Source: an uncultured Ruminococcus sp.
GTDB lineage: Bacteria > Bacillota > Clostridia > Monoglobales > Monoglobaceae
NCBI GenBank assembly: GCA_902766745.1
Contig: CACXES010000051.1
Location: 1-47,170 of the forward strand
Reading direction: 5' to 3'
DNA: 47,170 nt
Of this stretch, positions 25,700-34,836 are shown piece by piece (within the stretch, counting starts at the first letter, position 1; each line of letters starts with the position of its first letter). The position numbers were made by a program, and so were the translations under genes. The notes under the pieces are model-generated. The model was not told the origin of the DNA. It did not search any database and worked only from the letters and a program-made list of their open reading frames with translations.

Positions 25700-26377
25700 T
25701 TAATTTCCGAATATTCTTACATCGTAATCGGAATATACTCTGCCGTCCCAGCCGTATACCGTATCGCCGCTTGAAATCATAATATAACAGTTGTTGTAAG
25801 TGAAGGAATATCCTGATGTTCCGTCATCGTAATAATCATCAAATCTTTCGACACGGCATCCGAGAACACGTTCAAGCTCAGATTGAGAATAACTCCATGA
25901 CGGATTTAAGATAAATTGATTGAGCGAAACAATAAATCCGTTGCAGTGATCATCGTTCCAAGGCATAACAAAGCAATATGGGGAGTTATTATAAACATAA
26001 CCGTAGCCGCCTGCGCCGACCTCATAAACACCGTAAAGACCGCCGAAATTTTGACTCAGCCAGTATTTGCTTTTGCCTAAGTATTGAAAGATATCTGTAT
26101 TTATACGGGTGGTAGATTCAAACTTTTGGATTTCACGCTTTGCGGCACCGAGATAGTCCAAAAGATATTGCTGCTGACCTTCGTTGAGCGCGCCCCAGTT
26201 ATAGTCAGCGAACCATTGAAATTCGTCCCTTGCCTCGTAATATAAACCCTGATTGAAATACGAGATACCTTTTTCTACACCTGCGTCAAATTGGTCTGTG
26301 GGCATTGAAAACGCCGAACCGGACGTCAGAATTATGCCTCCTGTCAAGACTGAGGCAATTAGTTTTCTTATTTTCAT
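25700..26377 (-). CDS. Secreted protein with one GISYFNQGLYYEA helical module, unknown function
   Basis: This 225-residue protein has a signal peptide (MKIRKLIASVLTGGIILTSG ending near SMP). Residues about 30-85 form a TPR-like module: FDAGVEKGISYFNQGLYYEA, DEFQWFAD and QQQYLLDYLGAAKREI. The C-terminal half (about 95-225) is Tyr/Gly-rich, including YLGKSKYWLSQNFGG, and may fold as a small beta domain. GGGAGGAAA precedes ATG. It is a tandem paralog of the gene at 26462. The first 75 coding codons are almost identical, but the C-terminal halves differ. No known family is recognised. Confidence 0.8.
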   Translation of the reverse strand: MKIRKLIASVLTGGIILTSGSAFSMPTDQFDAGVEKGISYFNQGLYYEARDEFQWFADYNWGALNEGQQQYLLDYLGAAKREIQKFESTTRINTDIFQYLGKSKYWLSQNFGGLYGVYEVGAGGYGYVYNNSPYCFVMPWNDDHCNGFIVSLNQFILNPSWSYSQSELERVLGCRVERFDDYYDDGTSGYSFTYNNCYIMISSGDTVYGWDGRVYSDYDVRIFGN

Positions 26378-26461
26378 GCTGTTTCCTCCCTACTTATTGC
26401 ACGGTTATATTGAACCGTACATATAATTATTTTTTGTACAACACTCTTATTGCGCCAATTG

Positions 26462-27211
26462 TTATTTCTTCAAATATGTTCCGCCGGATAAGCTCCATCC
26501 CAATCCGTACTCAGTATAGTTGATGTCGAGAACGAGCTTATTCTTGTATATTTTCAGAGTGCCGGTGCCGTAACCGCTGCGGCTATCCTCGAAGCGGAAA
26601 TGACATACCCCAGATTTTACTGAAGCAGTGATTGTATCAGTGCTGGCAATTCTTGTTGCTTTTGAGTTGATAGAGTAGATAGAAAATGATATTTTGCTGC
26701 CGTCAAAATAATCTATGTATATATCGTTTGAACTGCCATGCGTAGTATAAGTCCCTGTGAAAGTCCTGTTGATTTCCTGTTTTGCACCGCCAATATAGTC
26801 CAAAAGATACTGCTGCTGACCGACGTTTAATCTTCCCCAATTGCTGTCGGCAAACCATTGGAATTCATCTTTTGCTTCGCAGTATAAACCCTGATTGAAA
26901 TATGAAATGCCCTTTGCCATTCCTTTGTCGAATTCTACGGTTGATAATGTCCCAAGTCTGTTAATATCCTTTTTTATTCTGTCGAGATAGTCTAAAATGT
27001 ACTGTTGCTGGTTGATGTCTAATTGTCCCCAACTACTGTCAGAGAACCATTGAAATTCGTCCCTTGCCTCGTAATACAAACCCTGATTGAAATACGAGAT
27101 ACCTTTTTCTACACCTGCGTCAAATTGGTCTGTGGGCATTGCAAACACCGAACCGGACGTCAGAATTATGCCCCCTGTCAAGACTGAGGCAATTTGTTTT
27201 TTTGTATTCAT
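26462..27211 (-). CDS. Secreted protein with two GISYFNQGLY helical modules, unknown function
   Basis: This 249-residue paralog of the neighbour has the signal peptide MNTKKQIASVLTGGIILTSG. It carries two copies of the 54-residue module (about 30-84 and 94-147, a 64-residue period), each with GISYFNQGLY, DEFQWF and a QQQY-L-DY run. The C-terminal 95 residues are beta-rich (TGTYTTHGSSNDIYIDYF and following strands), like a small lipocalin-like barrel. AGGAG precedes ATG. The modules look like paired TPR-type helices, so peptide or protein binding on the cell surface is possible. The function is unknown. Confidence 0.8.
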   Translation of the reverse strand: MNTKKQIASVLTGGIILTSGSVFAMPTDQFDAGVEKGISYFNQGLYYEARDEFQWFSDSSWGQLDINQQQYILDYLDRIKKDINRLGTLSTVEFDKGMAKGISYFNQGLYCEAKDEFQWFADSNWGRLNVGQQQYLLDYIGGAKQEINRTFTGTYTTHGSSNDIYIDYFDGSKISFSIYSINSKATRIASTDTITASVKSGVCHFRFEDSRSGYGTGTLKIYKNKLVLDINYTEYGLGWSLSGGTYLKK

Positions 27212-27566
27212 CGCGGACCATCTCCTAAGTACAATATATTATATATATTTTACTATATATATAGAATATTGTCAATTACAAAGATTGTAGGGTGATAATG
27301 AAGTGACGTAAAAAGACAAGACAAATAGAACTGTGAAGCAGGAAAGCTTAGTTTTTGGCAAAGATTGTTAATATTTATACAAACTGCACAAATAAAATTT
27401 TATTTCGGAACTTATGTTTATAGCCGAGAAAGTAAAAAAATATTGCATAAATTTGTTGTTTGAGATATAATAAAATAAAATGGGTTAGATTGCAAACTTT
27501 TTATTATACATAGGCTTTTACATAAGTTGTGGCAATAAAACTTATTTTACGGGAAGGGGTGATTCC
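27212..27566. other. AT-rich intergenic region with palindrome and promoter
   Basis: Next to the secreted-protein genes is a near-palindrome (27231-27273) of ACAATAT, TATATATAT, and ATATTGT. The middle shows no frame or motif that I can name. A plus-strand promoter lies at 27443-27471 (listed separately). Confidence 0.5.
27443..27471 (+). promoter_or_regulatory. Sigma-A promoter of the RluB-type gene
   Basis: TTGCAT (27443-27448) and TATAAT (27466-27471) have a 17-base spacer. The leader to the start codon is about 90 bases. Confidence 0.75.
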
Positions 27567-28358
27567 GTGCTCAGACTTCAGAAATATCTTGCGGACTGCG
27601 GCGTGGCTTCAAGACGCGGTGCGGAGGCTTTAATTTCTTCGGGTAGGGTTCGTGTGAACGGCGAGGTTGTCCGTGAAATGGGCGTCAAGGTTGACGAGGA
27701 CAGAGATATAGTGGAATTTGACGGGCAGCGTGTGCGGCCGCAGAACAAGATGATTTATATTATGCTGAATAAGCCTGCGGGCTTTGTGACTACCGTGTCC
27801 GATGATAAGGACAGAGATACGGTCATGAGCCTTGTGAGTGAGATTCCGGCGAGGATTTATCCTGTCGGACGGCTGGATTATGACACGGAGGGCTTGCTGA
27901 TTCTCACCAACGACGGGGATTTGACCTATAAAATCACTCATCCTAAGAATAACGTGGAGAAAACCTACGAGGCGGAGGTCACGGGGAATATTTCCATGGA
28001 TACGCTGACAAAGCTGAGAGGCGGCGTGGTGATTGACGGAGTGAGGACAAGCCCGGCCAAGGTTGAGGTCTTGGGTGCGACACGTCTCGGCACCCGTATG
28101 AAGGTCACCATACATGAGGGCAGAAACCGACAGGTTAGGCGTATGTTTGAGGCGGTAGGCTGTATCGTTAAGCGTCTTGTCAGAACCGAGGAGGCAGGGC
28201 TGAAGCTTGGGCATCTTCCGAGAGGAAAGTGGAGGAGGCTGACCGAGCCGGAGGTCAATATGCTCAAGAAAATCGGTACGGGAAGAAAATCGTCGGCAGA
28301 TGTGAGCCGAGAGATGTTTGGCGGACGGCGGATAGTTAACCGCAGCAGAAAAAAGTAA
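27567..28358 (+). CDS. rluB: rRNA pseudouridine synthase, RluB/RsuA family
   Basis: This 263-residue enzyme isomerises uridines in 23S or 16S rRNA to pseudouridine. An N-terminal S4 RNA-binding domain is seen in MLRLQKYLADCGVASRRGAE. The catalytic motif PVGRLDYDTEGLLILTNDG near residue 98 contains the essential Asp of the GRLDxxTxGLL family. A basic C-terminus ends in SRKK. The start is GTG with AAGGGG upstream. RluB and RsuA cannot be told apart with certainty here; Clostridia often carry one protein of this kind. Confidence 0.92.
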   Translation: MLRLQKYLADCGVASRRGAEALISSGRVRVNGEVVREMGVKVDEDRDIVEFDGQRVRPQNKMIYIMLNKPAGFVTTVSDDKDRDTVMSLVSEIPARIYPVGRLDYDTEGLLILTNDGDLTYKITHPKNNVEKTYEAEVTGNISMDTLTKLRGGVVIDGVRTSPAKVEVLGATRLGTRMKVTIHEGRNRQVRRMFEAVGCIVKRLVRTEEAGLKLGHLPRGKWRRLTEPEVNMLKKIGTGRKSSADVSREMFGGRRIVNRSRKK

Positions 28359-28423
28359 AATAATTAAATTTTTATACAGCCGGTCCTGCGGCCGGCAATC
28401 AAGTCAAGGAGGATTCTTTTACG

Positions 28424-29953
28424 ATGGGTAAATTAAACGATTTACAGCAGAAGCGTTTAACCATTGAGCAGGGCGGCGGCGACAAGAAAATTGCGCAGCA
28501 GCACGACAGTGGCAAGAAGACTGCAAGAGAGAGACTTGCAATGCTTTTCGACGAAGGAAGCTTTGTGGAAATTGACGCTTTTGTGACTCACAGATGCGGC
28601 GAGTTTAATATGGCGGACAACAGCGCCCCTTGCGAGGGAGTTGTTACCGGCTACGGCACGGTTGACGGCAGATTGGTATATGCGTATTCGCAGGATTATA
28701 CCGTTATCGGCGGCTCAATCGGCGAGATGCACGCTGCGAAAATCTGTAAGATTTATGATATGGCAATGCAGATGGGTGCACCGATTATCGGTGTTCTCGA
28801 TTCAAGCGGCGCAAGGATACAGGAGGGCGTTGACGCACTCAAGGGCTTCGGCGAAATGTTCCGCCGCAACGCCTTGGCGTCCGGCGTTGTCCCCCAGATT
28901 TCGGTTGTGCTCGGCCCGTGTGCCGGAGGCGCGGTGTTCTCACCGGCAATGACCGACTTCATTGTTATGACGGACAAGACAAGCCATATGTTTGTTGCCG
29001 GTCCGTCCGTTGTACAGGGCTCCGCCGGCAAGAGCATAAGCTTTGACGAGCTGGGCGGCGCTGAGGTTCATGCGTCAAAGAGCGGCGTTGCGGGTATTCG
29101 CTGCGCAAACGAGGAGGAGTGCTTTGCACAGGTTAAGCTGCTTTTGTCCTACCTCCCGTCCAACAACCTTGAAACCGCACCGATCTATGACTGTACGGAC
29201 GATTTGAACAGGGCGTCTGCTGTACTTGATGCAATAGCGGATACCGAATATGATGTAAAAACGGTGATTTCAGAGGTTGCCGACAACGGCGAATTTGTTG
29301 AGATATTCCCCGAATATGCGGCGAACATTGTAACCGGCTTCATCCGTATGAACGGCGCAACCGTAGGTGTGATTGCAAATCAGCCGGCGGTTATGTCGGG
29401 TATGCTGGATAGCGCATCCTCGGAAAAGGGAGCGAGATTTGTCCGCTTCTGCGACAGCTTCAATATCCCGATAGTAAGCTTCACCGATGTTCCGGGATAT
29501 GTTACGGGCTGTGAGGAGGAATACAACGGGATTATCCGCCGCGGCGCAAAGCTTTTGTACGCTTTTGCGGAGGCGACTGTTCCCAAAGTAAATGTAGTGG
29601 TTAAAAAGGCTTACGGCGGCGCATATATCGCCATGAACAGCAAGCACCTGGGTGCGGATATTGTATACGCATGGCCGACGGCGGAGATTGCCGTTATGGG
29701 TCCCGAGGGTGCGGCTAACATAATATTCGAGGATGAAATTGCTGCGTCCTCAAACCCCGTTGAAACACGGCAGAAGAAAATAGAGGAATACACAGAGAAG
29801 TTTACAAATCCGTACATGGCGGCGGCAAGAGGCTATGTTGATGACGTTATCGAGCCGTCATCGACCCGTCAGAGGGTAATTGCTGCGCTTGAGATGCTTG
29901 CAAGCAAGAGAGATTCTAAGCCTGCCAAGAAGCACGGAAACATTCCTATGTAA
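28424..29953 (+). CDS. Carboxyltransferase subunit of a biotin-dependent (de)carboxylase, MmdA/12S type
   Basis: This 509-residue crotonase-fold protein moves CO2 between biotin and an acyl-CoA, most likely methylmalonyl- or propionyl-CoA. Typical segments are KKTARERLAMLFDEGSF near residue 30, GARIQEGVDALKGFGE near 128, GPCAGGAVFSPAMTDF near 162 and the C-terminal MAARGYVDDVIEPSSTR. AAGGAGG precedes ATG. It opens a five-gene operon with a biotin carrier, a membrane beta subunit and OadA. This suits methylmalonyl-CoA decarboxylase alpha or the 12S subunit of transcarboxylase; the acyl-CoA cannot be decided. Confidence 0.9.
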   Translation: MGKLNDLQQKRLTIEQGGGDKKIAQQHDSGKKTARERLAMLFDEGSFVEIDAFVTHRCGEFNMADNSAPCEGVVTGYGTVDGRLVYAYSQDYTVIGGSIGEMHAAKICKIYDMAMQMGAPIIGVLDSSGARIQEGVDALKGFGEMFRRNALASGVVPQISVVLGPCAGGAVFSPAMTDFIVMTDKTSHMFVAGPSVVQGSAGKSISFDELGGAEVHASKSGVAGIRCANEEECFAQVKLLLSYLPSNNLETAPIYDCTDDLNRASAVLDAIADTEYDVKTVISEVADNGEFVEIFPEYAANIVTGFIRMNGATVGVIANQPAVMSGMLDSASSEKGARFVRFCDSFNIPIVSFTDVPGYVTGCEEEYNGIIRRGAKLLYAFAEATVPKVNVVVKKAYGGAYIAMNSKHLGADIVYAWPTAEIAVMGPEGAANIIFEDEIAASSNPVETRQKKIEEYTEKFTNPYMAAARGYVDDVIEPSSTRQRVIAALEMLASKRDSKPAKKHGNIPM

Positions 29954-29966
29954 GGGGGCGGCAAAT

Positions 29967-30332
29967 ATGAATTTATCGGAAGCGATGAGCGAAGGCTTGA
30001 TGGTTACCGGAACGGGTCTTATAATAGTTTTCTCGGTGCTTGTCATACTTATGCTTGTTATGATGGCGATGAAGAAGATTTTTTATAAAGAGCCGAAAAA
30101 GACTGTGGTCAAAGAGGCTCCCAAGGCGGAAGCACCTGTGCCCGAGCCCGTAGCTGCGGAACCGGAACCGCAGGAGGATCCGAACCTTATTGCGGTTATT
30201 GCTGCGGCGGTGGCTGCGGCAATGGACACGCCGGTCGGGAACCTTAAAATTAAGTCCTACCGCAGAGTTGACGGAAACGCACCGGCATGGAATAAAGCCG
30301 GACTGCGCGATGTAATCGATTCGAGATTTTAA
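29967..30332 (+). CDS. OadG/MmdD-type small membrane subunit of a Na+-pumping decarboxylase
   Basis: The protein has 121 residues. A single transmembrane helix, GLIIVFSVLVILMLVMMAM near residue 17, is followed by a Pro/Glu/Ala-rich linker and a short conserved C-terminus (PVGNLKIKSYRRVD, then AWNKAGLRDVIDSR). This is the layout of the gamma/delta subunit that anchors and assembles the decarboxylase at the membrane. I chose ATG 29967 (MNLSEAMSEG), with AAGGGGG just upstream. The longer frame begins inside the upstream gene. It is 13 bases after the carboxyltransferase gene. Confidence 0.85.
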   Translation: MNLSEAMSEGLMVTGTGLIIVFSVLVILMLVMMAMKKIFYKEPKKTVVKEAPKAEAPVPEPVAAEPEPQEDPNLIAVIAAAVAAAMDTPVGNLKIKSYRRVDGNAPAWNKAGLRDVIDSRF

Positions 30333-30388
30333 GTTTAAATTACTGGATATGAATTTTGTGCCGTACGGCACGGAAAGGATGAAATAAT

Positions 30389-30787
30389 ATGAGAAAATTT
30401 ATTATTAATGTAAACGGTTCCTCTTACGAGGTAGAGGTTGAAGAGGTAGGCGGCGCACCGTCTGCCGCACCGGCGGCTGCTCCTGTGGCACAGGCTGCGC
30501 CTGCACCTGCGCCCAAGGCTGCTCCCGCACCTGCGGCGGCACCTGCCGCAGCTCCGGCTGCACCCCCTGCAGGGGCGGAGAATGTAACCGCACCCATGCC
30601 CGGAAATATTATCTCGGTTAAGGTATCGGTAGGTCAGACCGTTAAGTCGGGCGATGTTTTGTGTATTCTCGAGGCAATGAAGATGGAGAACGAAATCATG
30701 GCTCCCAAGGACGGCAAGGTTGTTGCGGTTTCTGCAACGGCAGGCTCCAGCGTGAATACCGGAGACGTATTGGTATCTATCGGCTGA
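30389..30787 (+). CDS. Biotin carboxyl carrier protein of the decarboxylase complex
   Basis: This 132-residue protein has the N-terminus MRKFIINVNGSSYEVEVEE, then a long Ala/Pro swinging linker (about 30-65), then the lipoyl/biotinyl domain. EAMKMEN places the biotin on Lys98. It carries CO2 between the carboxyltransferases and the OadB pump. It is the only biotin carrier encoded in the operon, so both carboxyltransferase-type subunits probably share it. GGAAAGGA precedes ATG. Confidence 0.93.
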   Translation: MRKFIINVNGSSYEVEVEEVGGAPSAAPAAAPVAQAAPAPAPKAAPAPAAAPAAAPAAPPAGAENVTAPMPGNIISVKVSVGQTVKSGDVLCILEAMKMENEIMAPKDGKVVAVSATAGSSVNTGDVLVSIG

Positions 30788-30872
30788 TTTTGCCGATAGG
30801 CGGTGCGATTCACGGTATATTACCGTGGGTTGTACAGCTGCTTAAATATGTAGTAAATGAAAGGACGAGATT

Positions 30873-32150
30873 ATGTTTCAGAGCATTTTGGAATTTATAA
30901 ACAGCACGGGCGTTGCGGCACTGATTCAGAACGCAAAGGACAGCTTTGCTGCGGCAAGCTCCGGGTTCAGCAGTATTGTTGCTGTTATCGGTACGCCTCT
31001 GATGCTCATTATTGCCTGTGCGCTGCTTTACTTAGCAATAGTAAAAAAGTTTGAACCGCTGCTGCTTCTGCCGATTGCCTTCGGTATGCTGCTTTCAAAC
31101 CTGCCGATGTTTTCCGGCTCAAGTGCGATTATGATGCACCCGGAGCTGTTTACGGATCCGCAGTATTTTGTTGACGGGCATCTGGATATGCAAAGGATAT
31201 TTGCGGAGGGCGGACTTTTGGATATGCTGTACTTAGGCGTAAAGCTCGGTATCTATCCGCCGCTTATCTTCTTAGGTATCGGCTGTATGACGGATTTCGG
31301 TCCGCTTATCGCTAACCCCAAGAGCATCATTTTGGGTGCTGCCGCACAGCTTGGCGTGTTCACCACCTTCCTCGGCGCATTGGTTCTCGGAGCTGTTGTA
31401 CCGGGTATTAACTTCGGCGTAAATGAGGCTGCATCTATCGGTATTATCGGCGGAGCAGACGGTCCTACTGCGATTTATGTTACAAAGTCACTGGCTCCGG
31501 CTCTTTTGCCTGCGATTGCCATTGCGGCATATTCGTACATGGCGCTTATACCGGTTATTCAGCCGCCTATAATGAAGGCGCTTACCACAAAGAAGGAACG
31601 CTCTATCGTTATGGAGCAGCTCCGTCCCGTAAGCAAGACTGAGAAGATGCTGTTCCCGATAATCGTTACAATCGTTGTTGCGCTTATCGTACCCGATGCG
31701 GTATCTCTGGTCGGTATGCTTATGCTCGGTAACCTGATAAAGGAAAGCGGAGTTGCGGAGCGTCTGTCAAAGGTTGCACAGAACGGTCTTATGAACGTTA
31801 TAACAATATTTTTGGGAATTACCGTCGGCGCTACGGCGAAGGCGGAAACCTTCCTTACGGCGGAGACTTTGGGTATTGTCGTTCTCGGTCTGATTGCATT
31901 CTGCTTCAGTACCGCAGGCGGACTTGTCCTCGGAAAGATTATGTGCAAGCTGACCGGCGGCAAGATTAATCCTCTTATCGGCTCGGCAGGAGTGTCTGCC
32001 GTACCTATGGCGGCTCGTGTGTCGCAGATGGTCGGACAGAAGGAAAATCCGTCAAACTTCCTGCTCATGCACGCCATGGGCCCGAACGTTGCCGGTGTTA
32101 TCGGTTCTGCCGTTGCGGCAGGTGTTTTCCTGTCAATGTTTGCAAAATAA
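30873..32150 (+). CDS. oadB: Na+-translocating decarboxylase beta subunit (OadB/MmdB)
   Basis: This 425-residue multi-pass membrane protein decarboxylates carboxybiotin and pumps Na+ outwards. It is highly hydrophobic, with about nine or more spans. It has the NEAASIGIIGGADGPTAIYV element near residue 190 (the conserved Asp-Gly-Pro-Thr region of the family) and AGVSAVPMAARVSQM near 372. GAAAGGA precedes ATG. Two small hairpins lie in the 85-base gap after the biotin carrier gene and may set expression levels. Confidence 0.94.
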   Translation: MFQSILEFINSTGVAALIQNAKDSFAAASSGFSSIVAVIGTPLMLIIACALLYLAIVKKFEPLLLLPIAFGMLLSNLPMFSGSSAIMMHPELFTDPQYFVDGHLDMQRIFAEGGLLDMLYLGVKLGIYPPLIFLGIGCMTDFGPLIANPKSIILGAAAQLGVFTTFLGALVLGAVVPGINFGVNEAASIGIIGGADGPTAIYVTKSLAPALLPAIAIAAYSYMALIPVIQPPIMKALTTKKERSIVMEQLRPVSKTEKMLFPIIVTIVVALIVPDAVSLVGMLMLGNLIKESGVAERLSKVAQNGLMNVITIFLGITVGATAKAETFLTAETLGIVVLGLIAFCFSTAGGLVLGKIMCKLTGGKINPLIGSAGVSAVPMAARVSQMVGQKENPSNFLLMHAMGPNVAGVIGSAVAAGVFLSMFAK

Positions 32151-32294
32151 CCGTGAAATTCAGTGATTGATGTATTGATGTATTGATTCGGCGGCGGTGT
32201 CCGCCGGGTTGAGGCGGCAGCTCTGCTGCTCTGTTTAGCAGAGTGTGCGGCTTCGCTTGAACAGATTATATAAAACTTTAAGGAGGTAATAATT

Positions 32295-33692
32295 ATGGCT
32301 AAGGTCGGAATTACAGAAACAATATGCCGTGACGCACACCAGTCGCTTATTGCGACAAGAATGACTACGGACGAGATGCTTCCGGCACTTCCGCTTATGG
32401 ATAAGGTGGGTTATCATTCCATGGAGGTATGGGGCGGCGCAACCTTTGACGCCTGCCTGCGCTTTTTGAATGAGGACCCATGGGAGAGACTCCGCAAGAT
32501 AAGAGCGGCAGCTCCCAATACAAAGCTTCAGATGCTCTTCAGGGGTCAGAACGTGCTTGGCTATCGTCACTATGCCGACGATGTGGTTGAATACTTCGTT
32601 CAGAAGTCAATCGCAAACGGAATTGATATAATAAGAATTTTTGATGCATTAAACGATGTGCGCAACCTGCAGACTGCAATAAACGCAACAAAGAAGGAGA
32701 AGGGTCACGTTCAGGCGGCGATTTCGTACACGATAAGCCCCGTACACAATAACGAGTTCTTTGTAAAGCTGGCGAAGGAATACGAAAACTGCGGTGCGGA
32801 TTCCATCTGTATTAAGGATATGGCGGGACTTTTGACACCGTATAACGCATATGAATTGGTAACTGCTCTCAAAAAGGCGGTCAAGGTTCCGATTCAGCTT
32901 CATACGCACTATACCAGCGGCGTTGCATCAATGACGTATTTAAAGGCGATAGAGGCAGGAGTTGACGTTGTTGACTGTGCACTCTCTCCCTTGTCAATGG
33001 GTACTTCTCAGCCCCCGACGGAGCCGCTTGTTGCAACGCTTGAGGGCACAGAGTACGATACAGGAATAAGTCTTGATGCACTGACTGAGATTGCCGATTA
33101 CTTCAAGCCGCTGCGCGAGAAGTATCTGGAGGAAGGTCTGCTCAGCACAAAGGTAATGGGCGTGGATATAAATACGCTTAAATATCAGGTTCCAGGCGGA
33201 ATGCTCTCGAACCTTGTGTCACAGCTTAAGCAGCAGGGCAAGGAGGATAAGCTTGAGGAGGTTCTCAAGGAGGTGCCGAGAGTTCGTAAGGATTTGGGAT
33301 ATCCCCCGCTTGTTACACCTACAAGCCAGATTGTCGGTACTCAGGCTGTGCTTAACGTAATCATGGGCGAGCGCTATAAGATGGTCACCAAGGAGACAAA
33401 GGGCATTTGCAAGGGCGAGTACGGCAGAACTCCCGTTCCGATAGACGAGGAATTCAGAAAGAAGATTATCGGCAACGAAAAGGCTATTTCCTGCCGTCCG
33501 GCAGACATGATCAAGCCTGAGCTTGACAAGCTCAAAAAGGAAGCGGCGGAATGGATAGAACAGGATGAGGACGTACTGTCCTACGCACTGTTTGATCAGG
33601 TTGCGGTTAAGTTCTTTGAACAGCGGCGTGCCGCAAAGTATAAGGTAGACAAGGATATGGTAGACATGAAGGAAAAGGTTCACTATATCTGA
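32295..33692 (+). CDS. oadA: Oxaloacetate decarboxylase alpha / pyruvate carboxylase B-like carboxyltransferase
   Basis: This 465-residue TIM-barrel enzyme removes CO2 from oxaloacetate and puts it on biotin. ITETICRDAHQSLIATRM lies at the start, FDALNDVRNL near residue 115, IKDMAGLLTPYNA near 173 and PIQLHTHYTSGVASM near 200 (metal-binding His pair). Many OadA proteins continue with a fused biotin domain; this one stops before it and must use the separate carrier at 30389. AAGGAGG precedes ATG. A terminator follows at 33700. Confidence 0.93.
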   Translation: MAKVGITETICRDAHQSLIATRMTTDEMLPALPLMDKVGYHSMEVWGGATFDACLRFLNEDPWERLRKIRAAAPNTKLQMLFRGQNVLGYRHYADDVVEYFVQKSIANGIDIIRIFDALNDVRNLQTAINATKKEKGHVQAAISYTISPVHNNEFFVKLAKEYENCGADSICIKDMAGLLTPYNAYELVTALKKAVKVPIQLHTHYTSGVASMTYLKAIEAGVDVVDCALSPLSMGTSQPPTEPLVATLEGTEYDTGISLDALTEIADYFKPLREKYLEEGLLSTKVMGVDINTLKYQVPGGMLSNLVSQLKQQGKEDKLEEVLKEVPRVRKDLGYPPLVTPTSQIVGTQAVLNVIMGERYKMVTKETKGICKGEYGRTPVPIDEEFRKKIIGNEKAISCRPADMIKPELDKLKKEAAEWIEQDEDVLSYALFDQVAVKFFEQRRAAKYKVDKDMVDMKEKVHYI

Positions 33693-33699
33693 TGAATAC

Positions 33700-33733
33700 A
33701 AAAAGACAGGACGCATTCCGCTCCTGTCTTTTT
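33700..33733. terminator. Terminator of the decarboxylase operon
   Basis: AAAAAGACAGGA (33700-33711) pairs perfectly with TCCTGTCTTTTT (33722-33733). It has A and T tracts on both sides and can also act on the minus strand. Confidence 0.87.
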
Positions 33734-33755
33734 AATTATGCAAATCCAAAAAAAA

Positions 33756-33799
33756 TCACGGCGGTGTCGACGGGGATATCCCCACCGGCACCGCCGTGA
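33756..33799 (-). terminator. Terminator of yebC
   Basis: TCACGGCGGTG (33756-33766) pairs with CACCGCCGTGA (33789-33799), with GGGGATATCCCC in the loop. On the minus strand the stem is followed by eight Ts, so it ends yebC transcription. Confidence 0.88.
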
Positions 33800-33826
33800 T
33801 AATTTATACAGCGTACCGCTTTATTA

Positions 33827-34567
33827 TTATTCTTCCTCGTCCGGCATTTCCCATGTGTGATAAACGTTCTGGACATCATCGTTTTCCTCAAGCATATCGA
33901 TAAGACGTTCCATCTTCTTGATATCATCCTCACTGTCGATAACGGTAGTGGTTTGCGGAATGTAGTTTATCTCCGCCTGGACAAAGCTGTAGCCCTTTTT
34001 ATCGAGGGCGTCACGGGTCGCGCTGAAGCCCTCGGGTGAGGTCATGATTTCAAAGCAGTCATCTTCAACATTGAAATCGTCTGCGCCTGCATCGAGGGCG
34101 TCCATCATAAGGGTGTCCTCGTCAATACCGTCGGCCTTTTCTATAACAATCAGACCTCTGCGGTCGAACATAAAGCTTACACAGCCGTTTTGCCCTAAAT
34201 TACCGCCGTTTTTATCAAAATAGTGACGCAGGTCGCCTGCCGTACGGTTTTTGTTATCGGTCAGGGTTTCAACCATAACCGCAATTCCGCAGGGGCCGTA
34301 GCCCTCGTATACCATTTCAAAGTATTCGCTTGTGCTGCCCTCGCCGGATGCTTTCTTGATACTTCTCTGGATATTGTCGTTCGGCATATTGTTTGCCTTT
34401 GCCTTCGCAATAACATCTCTGAGCTTGGAATTGGAATCAGGGTCAGGGCCTCCCTCCTTGACTGCAACCATCAGCTCACGGCCGATTTTTGTGAAAATCT
34501 TTCCGCGCTTTGCATCGATTGCACCCTTTTTTCTCTTAATAGTAGCCCATTTTGAATGTCCTGACAT
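33827..34567 (-). CDS. yebC: YebC/PmpR-family protein
   Basis: This 246-residue protein starts [19 protein letters not shown] and has [19 protein letters not shown] and [16 protein letters not shown], all hallmark YebC sequences. Family members were first described as transcription regulators and more recently as translation factors that help ribosomes at difficult Pro-rich stretches. The C-terminus is acidic. AGGAGG precedes ATG. It has its own terminator and stands alone. Confidence 0.95.
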   Translation of the reverse strand: MSGHSKWATIKRKKGAIDAKRGKIFTKIGRELMVAVKEGGPDPDSNSKLRDVIAKAKANNMPNDNIQRSIKKASGEGSTSEYFEMVYEGYGPCGIAVMVETLTDNKNRTAGDLRHYFDKNGGNLGQNGCVSFMFDRRGLIVIEKADGIDEDTLMMDALDAGADDFNVEDDCFEIMTSPEGFSATRDALDKKGYSFVQAEINYIPQTTTVIDSEDDIKKMERLIDMLEENDDVQNVYHTWEMPDEEE

Positions 34568-34836
34568 AAGTACCTCCTAAAAAACTGTTTTATCTTTAAT
34601 AAGGCGCAGAGCGCCGTTATTGAGCGTATATTGAGGCGAGCGTCTTTGCCGCCGTTACAGGTCTGATAACCTGTGTCAGCCGAATCCGACTGAGCCTTAA
34701 ACTGCCTGTCGGCAGAATTTCGGCTGAAATTCTGCTGAATTGAATTTCTGCTGAATTTCGACTGAATTTCGGCTGAATTGTATGTACAGACTCCGCATTA
34801 TGCAGCGTCTGTTATTTATTGATTATTGCCTATTGA
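34568..34836. other. Intergenic region with a short degenerate repeat tract
   Basis: No gene is seen. At about 34709-34779 variants of CTGAATTTCGRCTGAATT repeat several times, one copy inverted enough to pair (CAGAATTTCGGCTGAAATTCTG). Next to it is TGATTATTGCC/TGATTATTGC. The tract lies between yebC and the SPFH gene. Confidence 0.5.
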
